NCBI GenBank assembly: GCA_022376515.1
Contig: WTXI01000139.1
Span: 33,455 to 97,454, forward strand
Reading direction: 5' to 3'
Origin: Lactifluus volemus
Lineage: Eukaryota > Basidiomycota > Agaricomycetes > Russulales > Russulaceae
DNA length: 64,000 nucleotides
How positions within the stretch are numbered: position 1 is the stretch's first letter; every line of letters begins with the position of its first letter. The notes under the pieces were generated by a model. It was not told the DNA's origin. It saw nothing but the letters and a program-made list of their open reading frames with translations, and did no database searches. Shown here piece by piece: positions 33,579 through 44,491 of the stretch. The translations under genes were made by a program, and so were the position numbers.

Positions 33579-33815
33579 AGATCGAAGAGATGTCTTACAG
33601 TTTGGCTTGATGTGTCGTTCTGCATCGACTCGTGCAAATACTTGTGATCGTAGTTTAGACTTTACCCGGGCCGCCGATGTAAAGAAGCATGCCCCTCTCC
33701 GTTGCGTAGAGACAAAACTACATGGGCTGCCGGTGTAAAGACTAATGATTCTCCCCATTTGGGCAGAGAGAAAAAGAATTCCTTCGGACTGGACTCAAAC
33801 TATAGCTACCAATGG
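33579..33815 (-). repeat. Degenerate tRNA-Tyr-headed repeat
   Basis: On the minus strand it starts with a tRNA-like remnant in which the 5' CCATTGG and GTAGC are joined almost directly to the T arm (GTTTGAGTCCAGTCCGAAGG), so the D and anticodon arms are lost. The body follows in the same order as in 3899-4137 (CCCAAATGG, GGCGGCCCGGGT, CATCTCTTCGAT). It is old and diverged. Confidence 0.6.
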
Positions 33816-33849
33816 AGTGGCAAGCACGATGAACAGGGTGATGCAAATC

Positions 33850-34030
33850 AAAGATTGCTCTTTTTTTTTTTTTTTTTTTTTTGAATCAGCACTTGTATAG
33901 CACAGCATGTTTACAAAGAACAAAGACATGCTCGGTCACGCTCGCTAACTAAATAACCTAATACGACCTGGGTGGCTGGTATGGTGGTGTATGTATGGAG
34001 AAGTGTTGGGGTGAGGGGGAAAGATTGCTC
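33850..34030 (-). mobile_element. Short retroposed transcript with poly(A) and 11-bp target-site duplication
   Basis: AAAGATTGCTC occurs at 33850-33860 and again at 34020-34030. Between them, on the plus strand, are 22 T (33861-33882) and then 137 bp. Read on the minus strand this is a 137-nt sequence ending in a 22-nt poly(A), flanked by target duplications. That is the layout made by LINE-type reverse transcriptase on an mRNA 3' end. The source transcript is not in the window, and no open frame is present. Confidence 0.8.
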
Positions 34031-34087
34031 ATTAGAAACAAAAATTTGGGCAATGAAATATGTCGGGAGATGCCCGATATAGTACCG

Positions 34088-34255
34088 GCGCTCGGGTAAT
34101 TCGGAAGCCCAAAGACATCCGTCAATATTGGCGCCAAACACGTGACAAAAGCCGCAGAGACCCGTCGCGCGTCAACGCGTCAACAACTTACCTTGGAGAG
34201 CATCAGTACCTTCAGCCTCCTTCCGAACAACATCAAGGACAGCACCGAGATGCTG
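34088..34255 (-). pseudogene. Beta-tubulin fragment including an intron
   Basis: Matches 31755-31910 of the beta-tubulin gene: part of exon 5 (GGGTAATTCGGAAGCC), the whole intron between exons 4 and 5 (GGCGCCAAACACGTGACAAAAGCC), and most of exon 4 (CTTCCGAACAACATCAAGG). The intron shows that the copy arose at DNA level. Point changes and a short insertion (CGTCAACGCGTCAACAACTT) mark decay. Confidence 0.85.
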
Positions 34256-35565
34256 GGATAGCAGAGTTGCACCCTGGTGCAGTAGAAACTACGCAAGCTC
34301 CATAAGTCCCTTGTATCGCCGCATCTCCGGGTGAGAGGAGGACGTCTCAGCTGGACATCCCGATGCATTCTCAAAACTGGGAATGGCCAGCCCAGTCGAC
34401 TAATATTGCGCAGCTTAGGTGACTACTAGTAAGAGGAAGTCCGATCTCGTCGTCAAGTTGGAGGGGTATGCGCTGTCATATTTACCAACAGCCTGTGCGC
34501 GAAAGATGCGTGTAGGCTGTGGGCGAATATGATAGTAGGAAACATCGTTGGCGAGTTCTTACTCAACAATGGCACGAAAGTTAATTGGCTCAGTTGTGCT
34601 CAGGTGTCGCGATCTGCCAGGGAGATTGCATGACTCTTGCTTGATCGCGGCACCAACTTGAATTGGGGCTCCAGAGCGATGGCCTCGTCACTCCGTCGAA
34701 CATTGCCGCTCTCAATGGATACCTTCATGTCGCGGACCTCTTTCTCCGAGTCTAGCACAGTGCAGGGCTCAGGTTGAGTTCCGCACTGGCATATCTGAAA
34801 CGAGGACTGCAAGACGGTTTTCCGGTTAGCATCGAAAGAGGTAGCGAGTGCAGTTTGATGTGGAAACAGAGGACGATCTAGTGACGGTCTAGTTTTTTGT
34901 ATTTGTTAAGCAACACTACGATAAGATCATAATAGAGATAGAGTGAGCGCTAAACAGCGTTCAAAGTGGTGCGTTGTCTGCACTGCCATTATATAGCACA
35001 TACTTTTAAAATAATTTTATTTCTCGCTTTGGGATAAAGCGCTTTTGTGCCAGTGCTCTTGATACGATACCTCCTGTAAATAGTCCAGGTCTGCAATCTG
35101 CCAGCAGTGCTGGTGCGCTACTATTAGAACCCACCAACGTTGCTCGGCATGAATTCGGCTTCGCTGCTACTGGACAGTGGGGTTTCTTATTTTGGTATCA
35201 ACGAAAATATTGATCCAATCATCACATCAGAGTTACGTTATTCGATATCATTAACCCCTACGCCCTAAGCGGCCTCAACGTCCAGCTCTAGAGCTGTCAG
35301 CCTCACAAGTCCCGAACAGGGATACCAGTACTAATTGCCAAAAACTACCCAAACTTGTATCACAACAGTTGAAGGAAGCACAAACTCGAGTCCGAGAAGT
35401 TACATGACGCATCACGAATATTGCATGACTCGGAGTGCTCAGAGCGCTCATATGTGGAGGCCTGTCTCGTCCACCCCACCAAAAAGCCTTTTAGAGGTGT
35501 ATCCGGGGGACTGACCCATAACTGGATGACTCTGATACAGTGATACCTCCACTAGTATTTAGCCG
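34256..35565. other. No gene recognised; contains a repeat at 34810-34990
   Basis: The minus strand of 34810-34990 matches the repeat at 25825-25990. A 70-codon minus frame at 34600-34812 overlaps its edge without a domain. The stretch before 35566 is the leader of the MFS gene. Confidence 0.45.
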
Positions 35566-37389
35566 ATGACGAATCTGGTACATACGCCCAACTTGACGTA
35601 CGTTCCCATGTCTCCTACCACTGACCTATTCGAATATGCAGACGAGGAGGCTCCCCTCATCGAACGTGACGACTCCGCATCCCCTAAACCGACACCGCTC
35701 CCCAAGGTTCAGATCTCAATCCTCCTCTCCCTCTGGACCGCCGAGGCCATCCTGTCCAATTCAATAACCCCTTACATAAACCAGGTACGATGATGTCTTT
35801 GACGGTTTATGACATTCCGGTTGAACCGCATGCAGCTTGTCCGGGAGCTTCCTATCGTCGGTGGAGATGTACGGAAAGTGGGATACTACACCGGGATCAT
35901 CGTACGTCTCATCACCCTGTTCTCTCAGAGGACCCACTCCAATCCGTATATCATATAGGTATCTATGCATCATGTGGCGGAGGCGCTGGCCGCGTTTCTT
36001 TGGAACCGACTTTCCGACTATGTCGGACGCAAGCCTGTTCTTTTATCGTGTCTCGCGGGTTCAATCATTTCAATCATCTCGTTTGGCTTCTCCCGTTCTT
36101 TTTGGGCAATAGTTGTTAGGTGCCCCCTTGCAGGAAATTCGCGGGTCTCATTCGCTGAATTGATGACCCCAGCCGTTGCCTGCATGGCGCCCTAAAGGGA
36201 GACATCGGTGTCGTGAAAAGCGTGATGGGGGAGATCACAGATGATAGTAATGTCGCGCTAGGATTCTCTTTGTTGCCAATGACGTGGACTGTTGGCCGTG
36301 CGATTGGGTAGGGGCTTTTCTTTCCACCTTCCCATACACTGGTTGATTCCATGGATAAAAAAAGTCCATTCATTGGTGGCGTATTGGCGCGGCCACAAGA
36401 TAATTGGCCACATCTCTTCTCCAATCCTTTCTGGGCCACATATCCGTACTTCTTACCGTGCCTGGCAGCCGCTATTTGTGCAACCTTATCGTTCATTGTC
36501 GTTGCGATGTACTTGGAAGAGGTTCGTTTCCCACCTCTTCCAAGGACACAGGGAAATAATAGGAGACGCAGACAGTGAACTTCGCCCCTTCGATGAAGCA
36601 CCAGTTTAGAAGGACTAACATGAACGTACTGCCAGAGGAATCGAGGGATAGCCTGGGCGCTTCACCAAAAGACGAACAAAAGCCACTGCCGCTGCGAGAC
36701 GTGCTCACAAAGGCAGTCGCGATTTCCGTTCTCAACTATGCCACACTGGCGCTCCTTGAAATAGTAGCGCTATCGCTTATTCCTCTAATCTGGTCGACGT
36801 CGGTCGAGTTTGGCGGGCTCAACTTCAGTCCGGCGTCGATTGGCCTGTGTATCTCCGTGTATGGGTTTATGAGCGGAATCTTCCAATTCATCTTCTTTCC
36901 GCGCCTTGTTGGACGCTTTGGCCCGCGATGGGTCTTGGTCGCCAGCATTGCGGCATACGCCGTGGTCTATTCTATGTTCCCCTTCGAGAATCTGGCGTTG
37001 CGTTACGCCGTCGGTGATGGCTCGAGTATGACCTTATGGCTGCTGATCTTCCTGCAACTCTGGTCATTAGCAGTCTCAGAAATGGGTTACAGTGAGTTAC
37101 TTTTCGGAATTTTTTTTATGGGTATCCGTGCCGACAATTGTCAGGTGCCGCGTACATGTTTATACGTTCTGCCGCACCCAACCAGCGCTCGCTGGGCACA
37201 ACAAATGGCCTTGCACAAACACTGGGCTCGGTCTATCGTTCTTTCGGACCGGCGGCTGCGGATTGGCTCTTTGCGTTTTCCTTGATAAATAACATCTTGG
37301 ATGGGAAACTCACTTACGTCGTGTTGCTCGCCTTGGTTTGCGTTGCACAGTCTATTGCAGCACAGCTTCCAAGTCATAAATGGACATAA
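35566..37389 (+). CDS. MFS transporter (DHA1-like, 12 predicted membrane segments), 7 exons, 500 aa
   Basis: Exons 35566-35784, 35836-35901, 35959-36119, 36173-36307, 36365-36521, 36572-37091, 37145-37389 total 1503 nt. The MFS signature between membrane segments 2 and 3 is present (WNRLSDYVGRKPVLL). SRCLHGALKGDIGVVKSVMG matches the segment-4 block, and GPFIGGVLA the segment-5 antiporter-like motif. A long loop (residues about 240-275, with NVLPEESRDSLG) separates the two halves, and the second half has YGFMSGIFQFIFFPRLVGRFG. The N-terminus is cytosolic and acidic, with PLIERDD. It resembles the fungal relatives of ZIFL/Tpo drug-proton antiporters. The substrate is unknown; plasma or vacuolar membrane is likely. 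Confidence 0.9.
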
Positions 37390-37440
37390 GTGGACGCAAG
37401 GTGACAATTAGATAGCCTATATATGTAGAGTGAATGGCGA

Positions 37441-37462
37441 CCGAACTTTTTTTTTGGTTCGG
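37441..37462. other. Small hairpin downstream of the MFS gene
   Basis: CCGAAC, nine T, then GTTCGG can pair. It lies 50 bp after the stop codon and is followed by a GGGCCGGGCC repeat. A role in transcript end formation is possible but unproven. Confidence 0.25.
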
Positions 37463-37789
37463 GCCGGGCCGGGCCCGGGAATATTAATTCTGAGTTTGTC
37501 GTCTATCTAGGTGTCTAGGGTGAGAATATCATGATACAGTATGTATGAGCGCGTGACTTGTATAGCCTGTGGTCCGGCTGCTAATAGTAAACGCGCTCCG
37601 CGGAATCGAGATCACGTCTTGACAGAATCACCAAATTCTGACTAGGACTCTGGATGCATCGTAACCTATCCCAGTTACTGTATGCGAAGTACAGCCGGCG
37701 CAGTTAGGGATGCCCGATTTTCGGCGGTACATCATGATCGCCCCGCACCGGGTGGTGATGTGGCCGTCGTCAGTTTCACTGGCACTAGC

Positions 37790-38960
37790 AGCCTAGCAGG
37801 AGCCCGGTGAGCCACCTGAACTGAAGGTATTTGCTTCTGCTTTATGCATCGGTCTACTGGAAATTAACATGAACTCGGCTCTACAAAGTCTGAAATCCAT
37901 GAGGGGATAGTCACCAAACTCATCATCATAGATTCACCTTGAGGACGGCGCCATGTCACTTGTTCGTAAATTAGTAAGTGGATGTATTCGATTCAAGAAG
38001 TTTCCCTTTGCATTCCTTCCGCAAAAATTTTAACAAAAACGTTTTATTCTTCCTCTTTTGTCACTCGTACACTAGTCGACGGCCACAGTCGTTAAAATGA
38101 GAAGTTAAAGCAGCAGTGAAGGCAAGGGAAAACTGGAATACACAACCAAGTACGATATACAGTTCATGTTATCAACTTCCATGACAGAAAACGTGATGCC
38201 AACACTGCTGCTGAGAGAAACTTGTGAACTTTAAAAACAAACTGTCAAAGTGATGGTGACGATGTCAGTCAGTTGTTCTTGAATGAAACTGGTGCAGTGG
38301 GGCCCGCGGCATGCACTGGCAGTCTGCCGCATATTCAAATTAATGCTCACCATATGAGCAAACCCTTTGTCAACGACTGAAGGTCGCTGCGTCAGAGGAG
38401 TTGACCGTCGTTTTCCATGGCACGCTTCCAGTCAGGGCCAGAGTTGTCTCCACCGAAAAAACGGCCGGCCTGCAATTTCGAGATGTTATTTGGAAAACTC
38501 GTGTCAACTAACGACTTGGCAAATTCCTTACCACCAGATCGCCGTTATCAAAAGCCTGTGGATCGCGTTAGAATTGAACAGTTCCATGTGCTTAATCGGA
38601 GTGTAAAAAAGAACGTACTGGTGCCGCAGAGACGCCGAGCACGCTGAGCAAGAACAGGTAAGGCACGAAAGACGCAAGACGCATTATGTTCTGCAAGTTG
38701 GATACTGTTGGACACTGAATGAATGAAATCCACTGTGGATCAAACCAGTCCTTATATACATGAAGTCTGTGCGTCTTCGGCGCATCCTCAAGTGCTGGCG
38801 GCAGTCAGAGACAATAGTTGAGAACATCGAGACTCAGAGTCTGAGTCCTCAGACTGCTCAACTTCAAGTTGAACTCGAACCCGCTCAGCTTTCAATAGAG
38901 ATGTGATCGTTAGTAAGACTCGGACGCGATTTCTATCCTGCGGATCAACCACTTGCAGCT
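37790..38960 (-). repeat. Right arm of the inverted duplication carrying peptide gene 3
   Basis: Minus-strand counterpart of 13660-14830, similar through promoter, gene and 3' flank, including GACATGGCGCCGTCCTCAAG, AATCTATGATGATGAGTTTG and the GGCACTGAAAG-poor tail region. Divergence is visible but continuous. Confidence 0.72.
38392..38684 (-). CDS. Small secreted precursor, peptide gene 3, 3 exons, 55 aa
   Basis: Exons 38619-38684, 38532-38555, 38392-38469 total 168 nt. The signal peptide MRLASFVPYLFLL matches gene 1 except for residues 6-7. The middle is shorter (AFDNGDLV, then AGRFFGGDNSG) and the tail is PDWKR followed by AMENDGQLL. Acceptor of intron 2 has shifted (GCAG/GCCGGC), but frame and both introns are kept. 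TATATAAGG lies about 70 bp upstream. Keeping the KR-tail while the linker changed suggests the C-terminal peptide is the selected product. Confidence 0.68.
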
Positions 38961-41900
38961 CAGGCTTGTTTCTGTTTCTAAGGTTACCTTGCTTGCAAGG
39001 TCTATGGCAGGTTATATTTGCCGCGCCTTGCAGGAACCTTAAGGTTACGTAACATTTTTCCTTCCTTAGATTTCCCGACTTGCCCGTTTGATGTTTTCCG
39101 AATACACTCCTCATTTTGAAATGATCCTTAGATTTGTTTTATCTCAGAACCTTTTGAATGTTCACGTGGGGACAATCTATGGATGTTGCCACACCTCAAC
39201 CTCTTTTATCTCGGACAAATACAAGGAACGGTGGAGAGTGAGACTCACGTACCGCTCACTGCCACACTGGTACAACTGCTACAGACGCGAGGTGAGAGGT
39301 GCATTATATGACGGTGGGAAGCGGGTAGAGTAAGATCGCAGGCAAGCAAGGTCGCCGATGCCAACGTCGGTATTTCCCTAGTTACCTTGCTTGCAAGGTC
39401 AAGTGCGGGCGATATTCGACCGTCGCAGGCTGCCCCGAATGCTATCGAAGAGGTCCCCACAAATCATTCTCGTACGTTTTGGCTGTGTATTGTCTGGGCA
39501 TCAAAAGTTTACATAACATTTTCTCTTTCTTCAGGTCTTCCGAGTTGCCCGTTCACTCCTCCGAGTCATTTTGCAACAACTTTGGATTTGTTCGATCTCG
39601 GAACCTTCCAAATGTTCACGTGGTTTGATATTGGATTTCACCCCAGTTGCGAACTAAAAATGCCGGCGTTGTCGGCTCAAATTTCGCTTGGAGTGGATGA
39701 GACATTGTTGCATTCTAACCTGCTGACATCGGAGATGCCCCTCAGTCTGCGGAAGTTGAAGTCTCTGCAGTGTACTGGAAGGAGCGCATACATCTCTTTT
39801 TGTCCAGTTCGATCAGTCCCCATGTTTCAAGTTCAGAGGAAGCGGGTAGTGCCCTGGTTTCTTGAGATCGGCATTCCAGGGTTATTGTACTAGTATATTG
39901 CATTGTGCTTGCTCTTCAAAGGAGCTATCATGCGTGTTCGGGGGAAACTGAATGACTTTGGCATCGAGACAGCACTACCAAGCTACATCCACCATGATTC
40001 ATAAATCCAGAATTTGTGACAGGAGATAATACTTTGTTAGTGCATTTTGTATAAACGCGCAAAAGGTGGTTGATGGATTTTCATCTCAGGAACGTGATTA
40101 CTTGATACGTGAGTCCCCTCAGCGCCAACGCATACGATGCTCACGGACACTTTTGATACACAGCGCCCGGACAGCACCCTTCCGCCCGTGCCAACACACA
40201 CCTCTGTTAGACAGCGTCGGAAAACCTTGAAGGTTGTTGGGCCCAGGTCATGCCCGATCAAGGAGTCATATGTGGCGTGTGGCATCAATCGAGCTCCTAG
40301 GACGCTGGTGACCCAGAACTGAGTCTCTCCCACCGCCTCCGCTTCTCAGCTCTTCATCAACGCATTACCCCGTGCCCTTCCGAGGACGCGGTGTGACAGT
40401 GAGACAGGGGCCGCGTCTCTGACCTGCCTCAGTTGCTGTGTCAGAACGTCAGTGAAGCTCATCCACACATCTCATATGAGCACACTCCCGAACGCTGATG
40501 ATCCGCTTCTGTTTTCTTGTTTTACTCGATCTATCCGAAGTTTCTTGTTCTACTTGACTTGATCTTAGTTCTGGCATCTCAAAAGTCGTGTGCGACGAAA
40601 AACAGGCAACAACGACATCAATGACGCAGCCCGACTTCTCCTTCTCGATACAAAACAATTATGTTATTACTTCGAGCTTATATTGTACTATACGAAAATC
40701 TACGCATTTCTTCGACGCGTTTCGACGTGCTTCGGTGTTCAATTTCTCGTTGTCTCTTGTTTATTGTTTCTTACATTAAGATGAAATCGAGCATTGTGAT
40801 TCGCACATAGCTAGGGCTATTCTGTGCAACCCGGGCTGGCGTTGTTGCACCCGATTTGTTTTGATAGACAATTGTATTGGTGAGAGCGACTCCGAGGGAG
40901 ATCGGGACAGCTCAGCTCATCCGAGTCGACGACGGTCTTCAGTTACGCCGTGAGTCACGTGCGAAACATACAGCAGTTAACTCTCGGTAGCAGCTCAGCT
41001 GGAAGAGCATGGAATTATGAAACAGAAAATCTGTGATATCCCAAGGTTTCTGGTTCAATTCCAGTCGGAAGGAGAGGTTTTTGTCTTTATTAGAATGGGG
41101 AGCGGCATGCTTCTTTGCAGTGCATTAACGGCCCGGGTAAAGTGGAGACTAAATGGGGTCATAATATAAGTGTTCCATCTAGCAGCTTTGATAGGACCTC
41201 AGTCAGACAGCGAAAGCTTGAGCGAGAAGTAGGTGATTCTCGCGTCTCAGATCTCAGTGCTCAACGTCACATCGATCAAACAGATAGTAATAGCCTCTTC
41301 TGACAGAATTCTGTGTGATGGGGGTAATACAGTTACATGATACGGTGATTCAAGTGTGTGTGCGTGTGCAAATAACGCTGGGAATACATCCGGACAGTCA
41401 CCAGTCCGAGTGATGATGAGTCGTAGGGAATCGAACCCCAATCACTGGAAGAGGGACGAGACTATCCTGATTTAAATTACCCACTCGGAATAAGTTACTT
41501 GTATCACATAGGCCTCGGAGTGTAACTATGGTTGCCTTGACATGTCGTTCGTTACTCAGTTGACCCGGGTAATGTATCAGCTAGGACATGTTTGACACGC
41601 CTAGGTAGCGCCAAGAAACTGCCCAGAAGCTCCAGGATATCTGAATTGTACGGCCCTACCTGTGCAAACCATTGCATGACGGGAATACTAGTAACAATTC
41701 CGTAGAATTCCGTTGTTTGAAAGTTCTAGGCCTTGGCCCAGATTAGCTGCAGCCTTTAAGTTGAGGAGTTACAGTGATATTGCCCGCGCTCTTCAACGCA
41801 TATCTGGACTTATAATTCCCCACGTTACCTTGACACGATACGTTCCATCAAAAGCTTCCATGTGAGAGCCCGGAGCGTTTGCCCTTCTTGGCGATCGGAC

Positions 41901-42900
41901 AACACGGGTTTCAGTTTTCTGGCTATCCTCCTCCTAGTGGCGAGAGAACCCTTGGCATCCTGTTTATCCAATGATGTAGCCACAGGTAATTAGTAGCCCA
42001 CGGCCGCTGGACTCTTGATATGGTTCGGGTATGTATCAAGTAGATGGCGGGGCCCAATGGATCGAGTTCACGTCACGGTTTCTTGACCCAAGGTTGGCCA
42101 GTCAGAGCGCCCGTGGTACAGTTACAACCAAACTTCCCACTGTTGAGCCAAGGACATGACTTGGTATAGAACGGGCACAGGACTACAAGGGGCTACAAAC
42201 GTTAGGCCAGAGCACGTGCACGTGCGAATCCGGGTTAAACTCAATTAGCCGACCATGGCTAACGACTAACCGATGACTAATTCTTCATCCTCAATGTGCA
42301 GTTTTTCAAAAACGTCCGCCAGCTGGTCACAACCACTGGCGGCCCCTCAACTTGTACCACGCAACGAACCTAGGCAAGCGATTCGGTGCCCTATACTCAG
42401 GATGACATATTGCTACCGTTCTGAACTTCCGCGAAAGCTGGAAAGTAATGCCATGCTTGTTTTTAATCTATTCTCCCATCGTTCAGGGCAAAACGTGGTG
42501 ATTTCCCATACGTCTCATCGTTCCTTGGAACACCAAGGAACGCTCCAAAGTCATCTGAGGTTCTCCAAGACAACAAGTGGCTGCTGTGATCCCATCATAT
42601 CCCCGTTGACATGTCTCTTTACTTGATTTGCGTTTATTCAATTCTACGGTTACTGCATCCGCGGGCTAGCATACTCGGTCTGTGACATATAACCTCCACT
42701 CTGCTTTCTTCCATGCAGGTAGTATCAAGTTGTGCCAGCTATGTCCTTGGCGGACTCCAACCTCGGTCCACGCTTTGGGGAGTATGCGTAGGCGGCTCTG
42801 AGCTTTGAGTCTTCTCCTTCCCTTCATTCAATTACTCATTCTAGGTACCTCAACTCAATTTTAAATGCCTCAGCCGTAGGTGAGCTCGCCACTCGTTAAC
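38961..42900. other. Gene-poor stretch with decayed repeats
   Basis: At 39050-39180 and 39510-39630 two related blocks (TAACATTTTTCCTTCCTTAG; TTGCCCGTTTGATG; AATGTTCACGTGG) stand about 460 bp apart. GTTACCTTGCTTGCAAGGT occurs at 38983 and 39382, and a reversed GCCGAC-hairpin repeat is at 39345-39382. The 39387-39893 plus frame has no domain. From 41100 to 42900 I see no supportable gene. Confidence 0.4.
40981..41072 (+). pseudogene. Degenerate tRNA-Tyr-like unit, plus strand
   Basis: CTCTCGG at the start and TCGGAAGG at the end still pair in part, and CAGCTCAGCTGGAAGAGC keeps a D arm. The anticodon stem is damaged (TGGAA against TCCCA) and the loop reads TTATGAAAC. The T arm TTCAATT and a downstream TTTTT remain. 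The repeat body follows to about 41170. Confidence 0.55.
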
Positions 42901-44491
42901 ATGCCAACCTCAAACTCGAGCTCACTGCAAACTGGGCTATTAGTGATACTGTATTACGACTATGTGCTCACTTTACCTCGGGAAATCGAGTTCTTATGGC
43001 CGCCACACAACAAACAAGGATGGTTTACGTTGGCCTGTCTTCTCAATCGCTACCTCTCTTTTTTCGGACACGTTCCGCTTGTCATGACATATTTTGTCCC
43101 AGGGGAATTCTCGGTGAGTCCTTTGTTCTCAATCTGTACCTGGTCTTGACCGAGAAAAGTTGTAAGTTACCCCGATGGGCATCATGATATCCCTATGTGG
43201 AGACACTCACCGGATCGTAGCTGTCAGAAAATACATGGATGGCATGAGAACTTTAATATCATTTTACAGATCCTCGTTGGCAGTACGTTCCGGGCTATTT
43301 CACTCGTTTCACATCCTTGACTAGTAATCATCCTCATGGAGCCCTCTGCCTAAGTCGCGTCTACGCATTGTACGGCAGAAGTATCCCCGTCCTGGGTTTT
43401 CTCTTGGCAGTTGGCACTGGGTCGGTTATTAACGCATCTGTACGTCTTTCTTTCTCAGACCTTCGATAATGCATTTACGTATCATCACTTTATTTGCGAA
43501 GTTGATGTCGATCGCAAGCAGTCGCATCAGTGTCGATACCGACGTAGTCGTATCTGGTGTTCGTGGCTGTAATTATGTGACCTCAACAGTCGAGTACGTG
43601 ACCAAATCTGCATGGTGACTCATGGTAAAACCTGTATCCCCTTTGAATTAGAGGTCTACGTAAGTTTCCAGGTAGCAGTCTCTGTGGCTTCAATAACTCG
43701 ATGGCACAGATGGTGCCTTGGCATGGACAGGCGTTCTCATTTTTGACATTGCCGTGTTTTCACTCACTCTGTGCAGGGCATTTACAATTGGCAGGGGTGG
43801 GCGTTTATTGGATGTGATTATCCGAGATGGTGCGTTGAACCAAATAACCATCCCCGGGCCGCACAGAAGCTTATCATCCATCCTAGGGACCATGTACTTC
43901 TCGTATGGGCCATTCTTTATTAATAATTTGTCGACGACATTAACGATTTCTGAAAGGGTACTCTCTATCATGAATCTAGGAAATATTTTGACGTTTCGGG
44001 TACGCCGGCATTGCATCTACCCGCTTTTTTACTTGATTTAAGTCTTTACCTTACCTAGTTTGCCCCGGTTCGTCATCGTGCCGCATTGGAGTTGCTGTAG
44101 CCTCATTTCTGCCAAATAACAGCCTTTGCTGAAAAAATCTACTGCAACCTTGACGAACGTGTTTGTGTTGATCCCTCTTGTGGCAATATGTGTTTTTCTT
44201 CAAGGCTCATTTCGGGTGTACAGGCTCTGCACCACACTAGTTTCTCGTCTTGTGTTGAACCTCCGTGAGCAAAACTTTGCTCTCGCAGGCGTACCGACAA
44301 CGATAGAAACCGAGCAGAGGTTTCAGGCGGCTCTACCGGCCGTCGGACCGATAATATCCAGTTGGGCCACAGTTCTGTTCAAGTATGATGAAACCTCGGC
44401 CGATGCGTTGGAACTTCGGGCGATGCACCGGGAACCCCTGGGAGCACAAGGAGAGATCGGCCTCCGCTTGGAGCAGAGCCGCATCGTGTAG
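42901..44491 (+). CDS. DUF6533-type basidiomycete membrane protein, several exons
   Basis: Exon 1 (ATG at 42901) encodes the DUF6533 block LYYDYVLTLPREIEFLWP and LLNRYLSFFGHVPLVMTY. Later exons give HGWHENFNIILQILVG, RVYALYGRSIPVLGFLLAVG, GVLIFDIAVFSLTLCRAF with IGRGG, IMNLGNILTF, then STATLTN joined across an intron to a segment reading VSRLVLNLREQNF. The C-terminus is RLEQSRIV. This predicted multi-pass family is abundant in agaricomycetes, with unknown function. The joint before RVYALYG (43280-43350) is ambiguous: one splice choice meets a TAA, another (GTTCCG...CCTAAG) keeps the frame with a short loop. Exon boundaries around 43440-43720 are also uncertain. Confidence 0.68.

Noticed and set aside
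33861..33882. 22-T run as the tail of the neighbouring tRNA-headed repeat
   Set aside because: It lies on the head side of that repeat and is bounded by its own 11-bp duplication, so it belongs to a separate retroposed insert.
41400..41480. Possible tRNA on the minus strand (GGTTCGATTCCC with CTACGACTC)
   Set aside because: Only the T arm looks right; acceptor, D and anticodon arms do not pair.
43300..43350. DUF6533 gene broken by TAA near 43350
   Set aside because: Another donor/acceptor choice (GTTCCG to CCTAAG) skips the stop and keeps the frame, so disruption is not proven.
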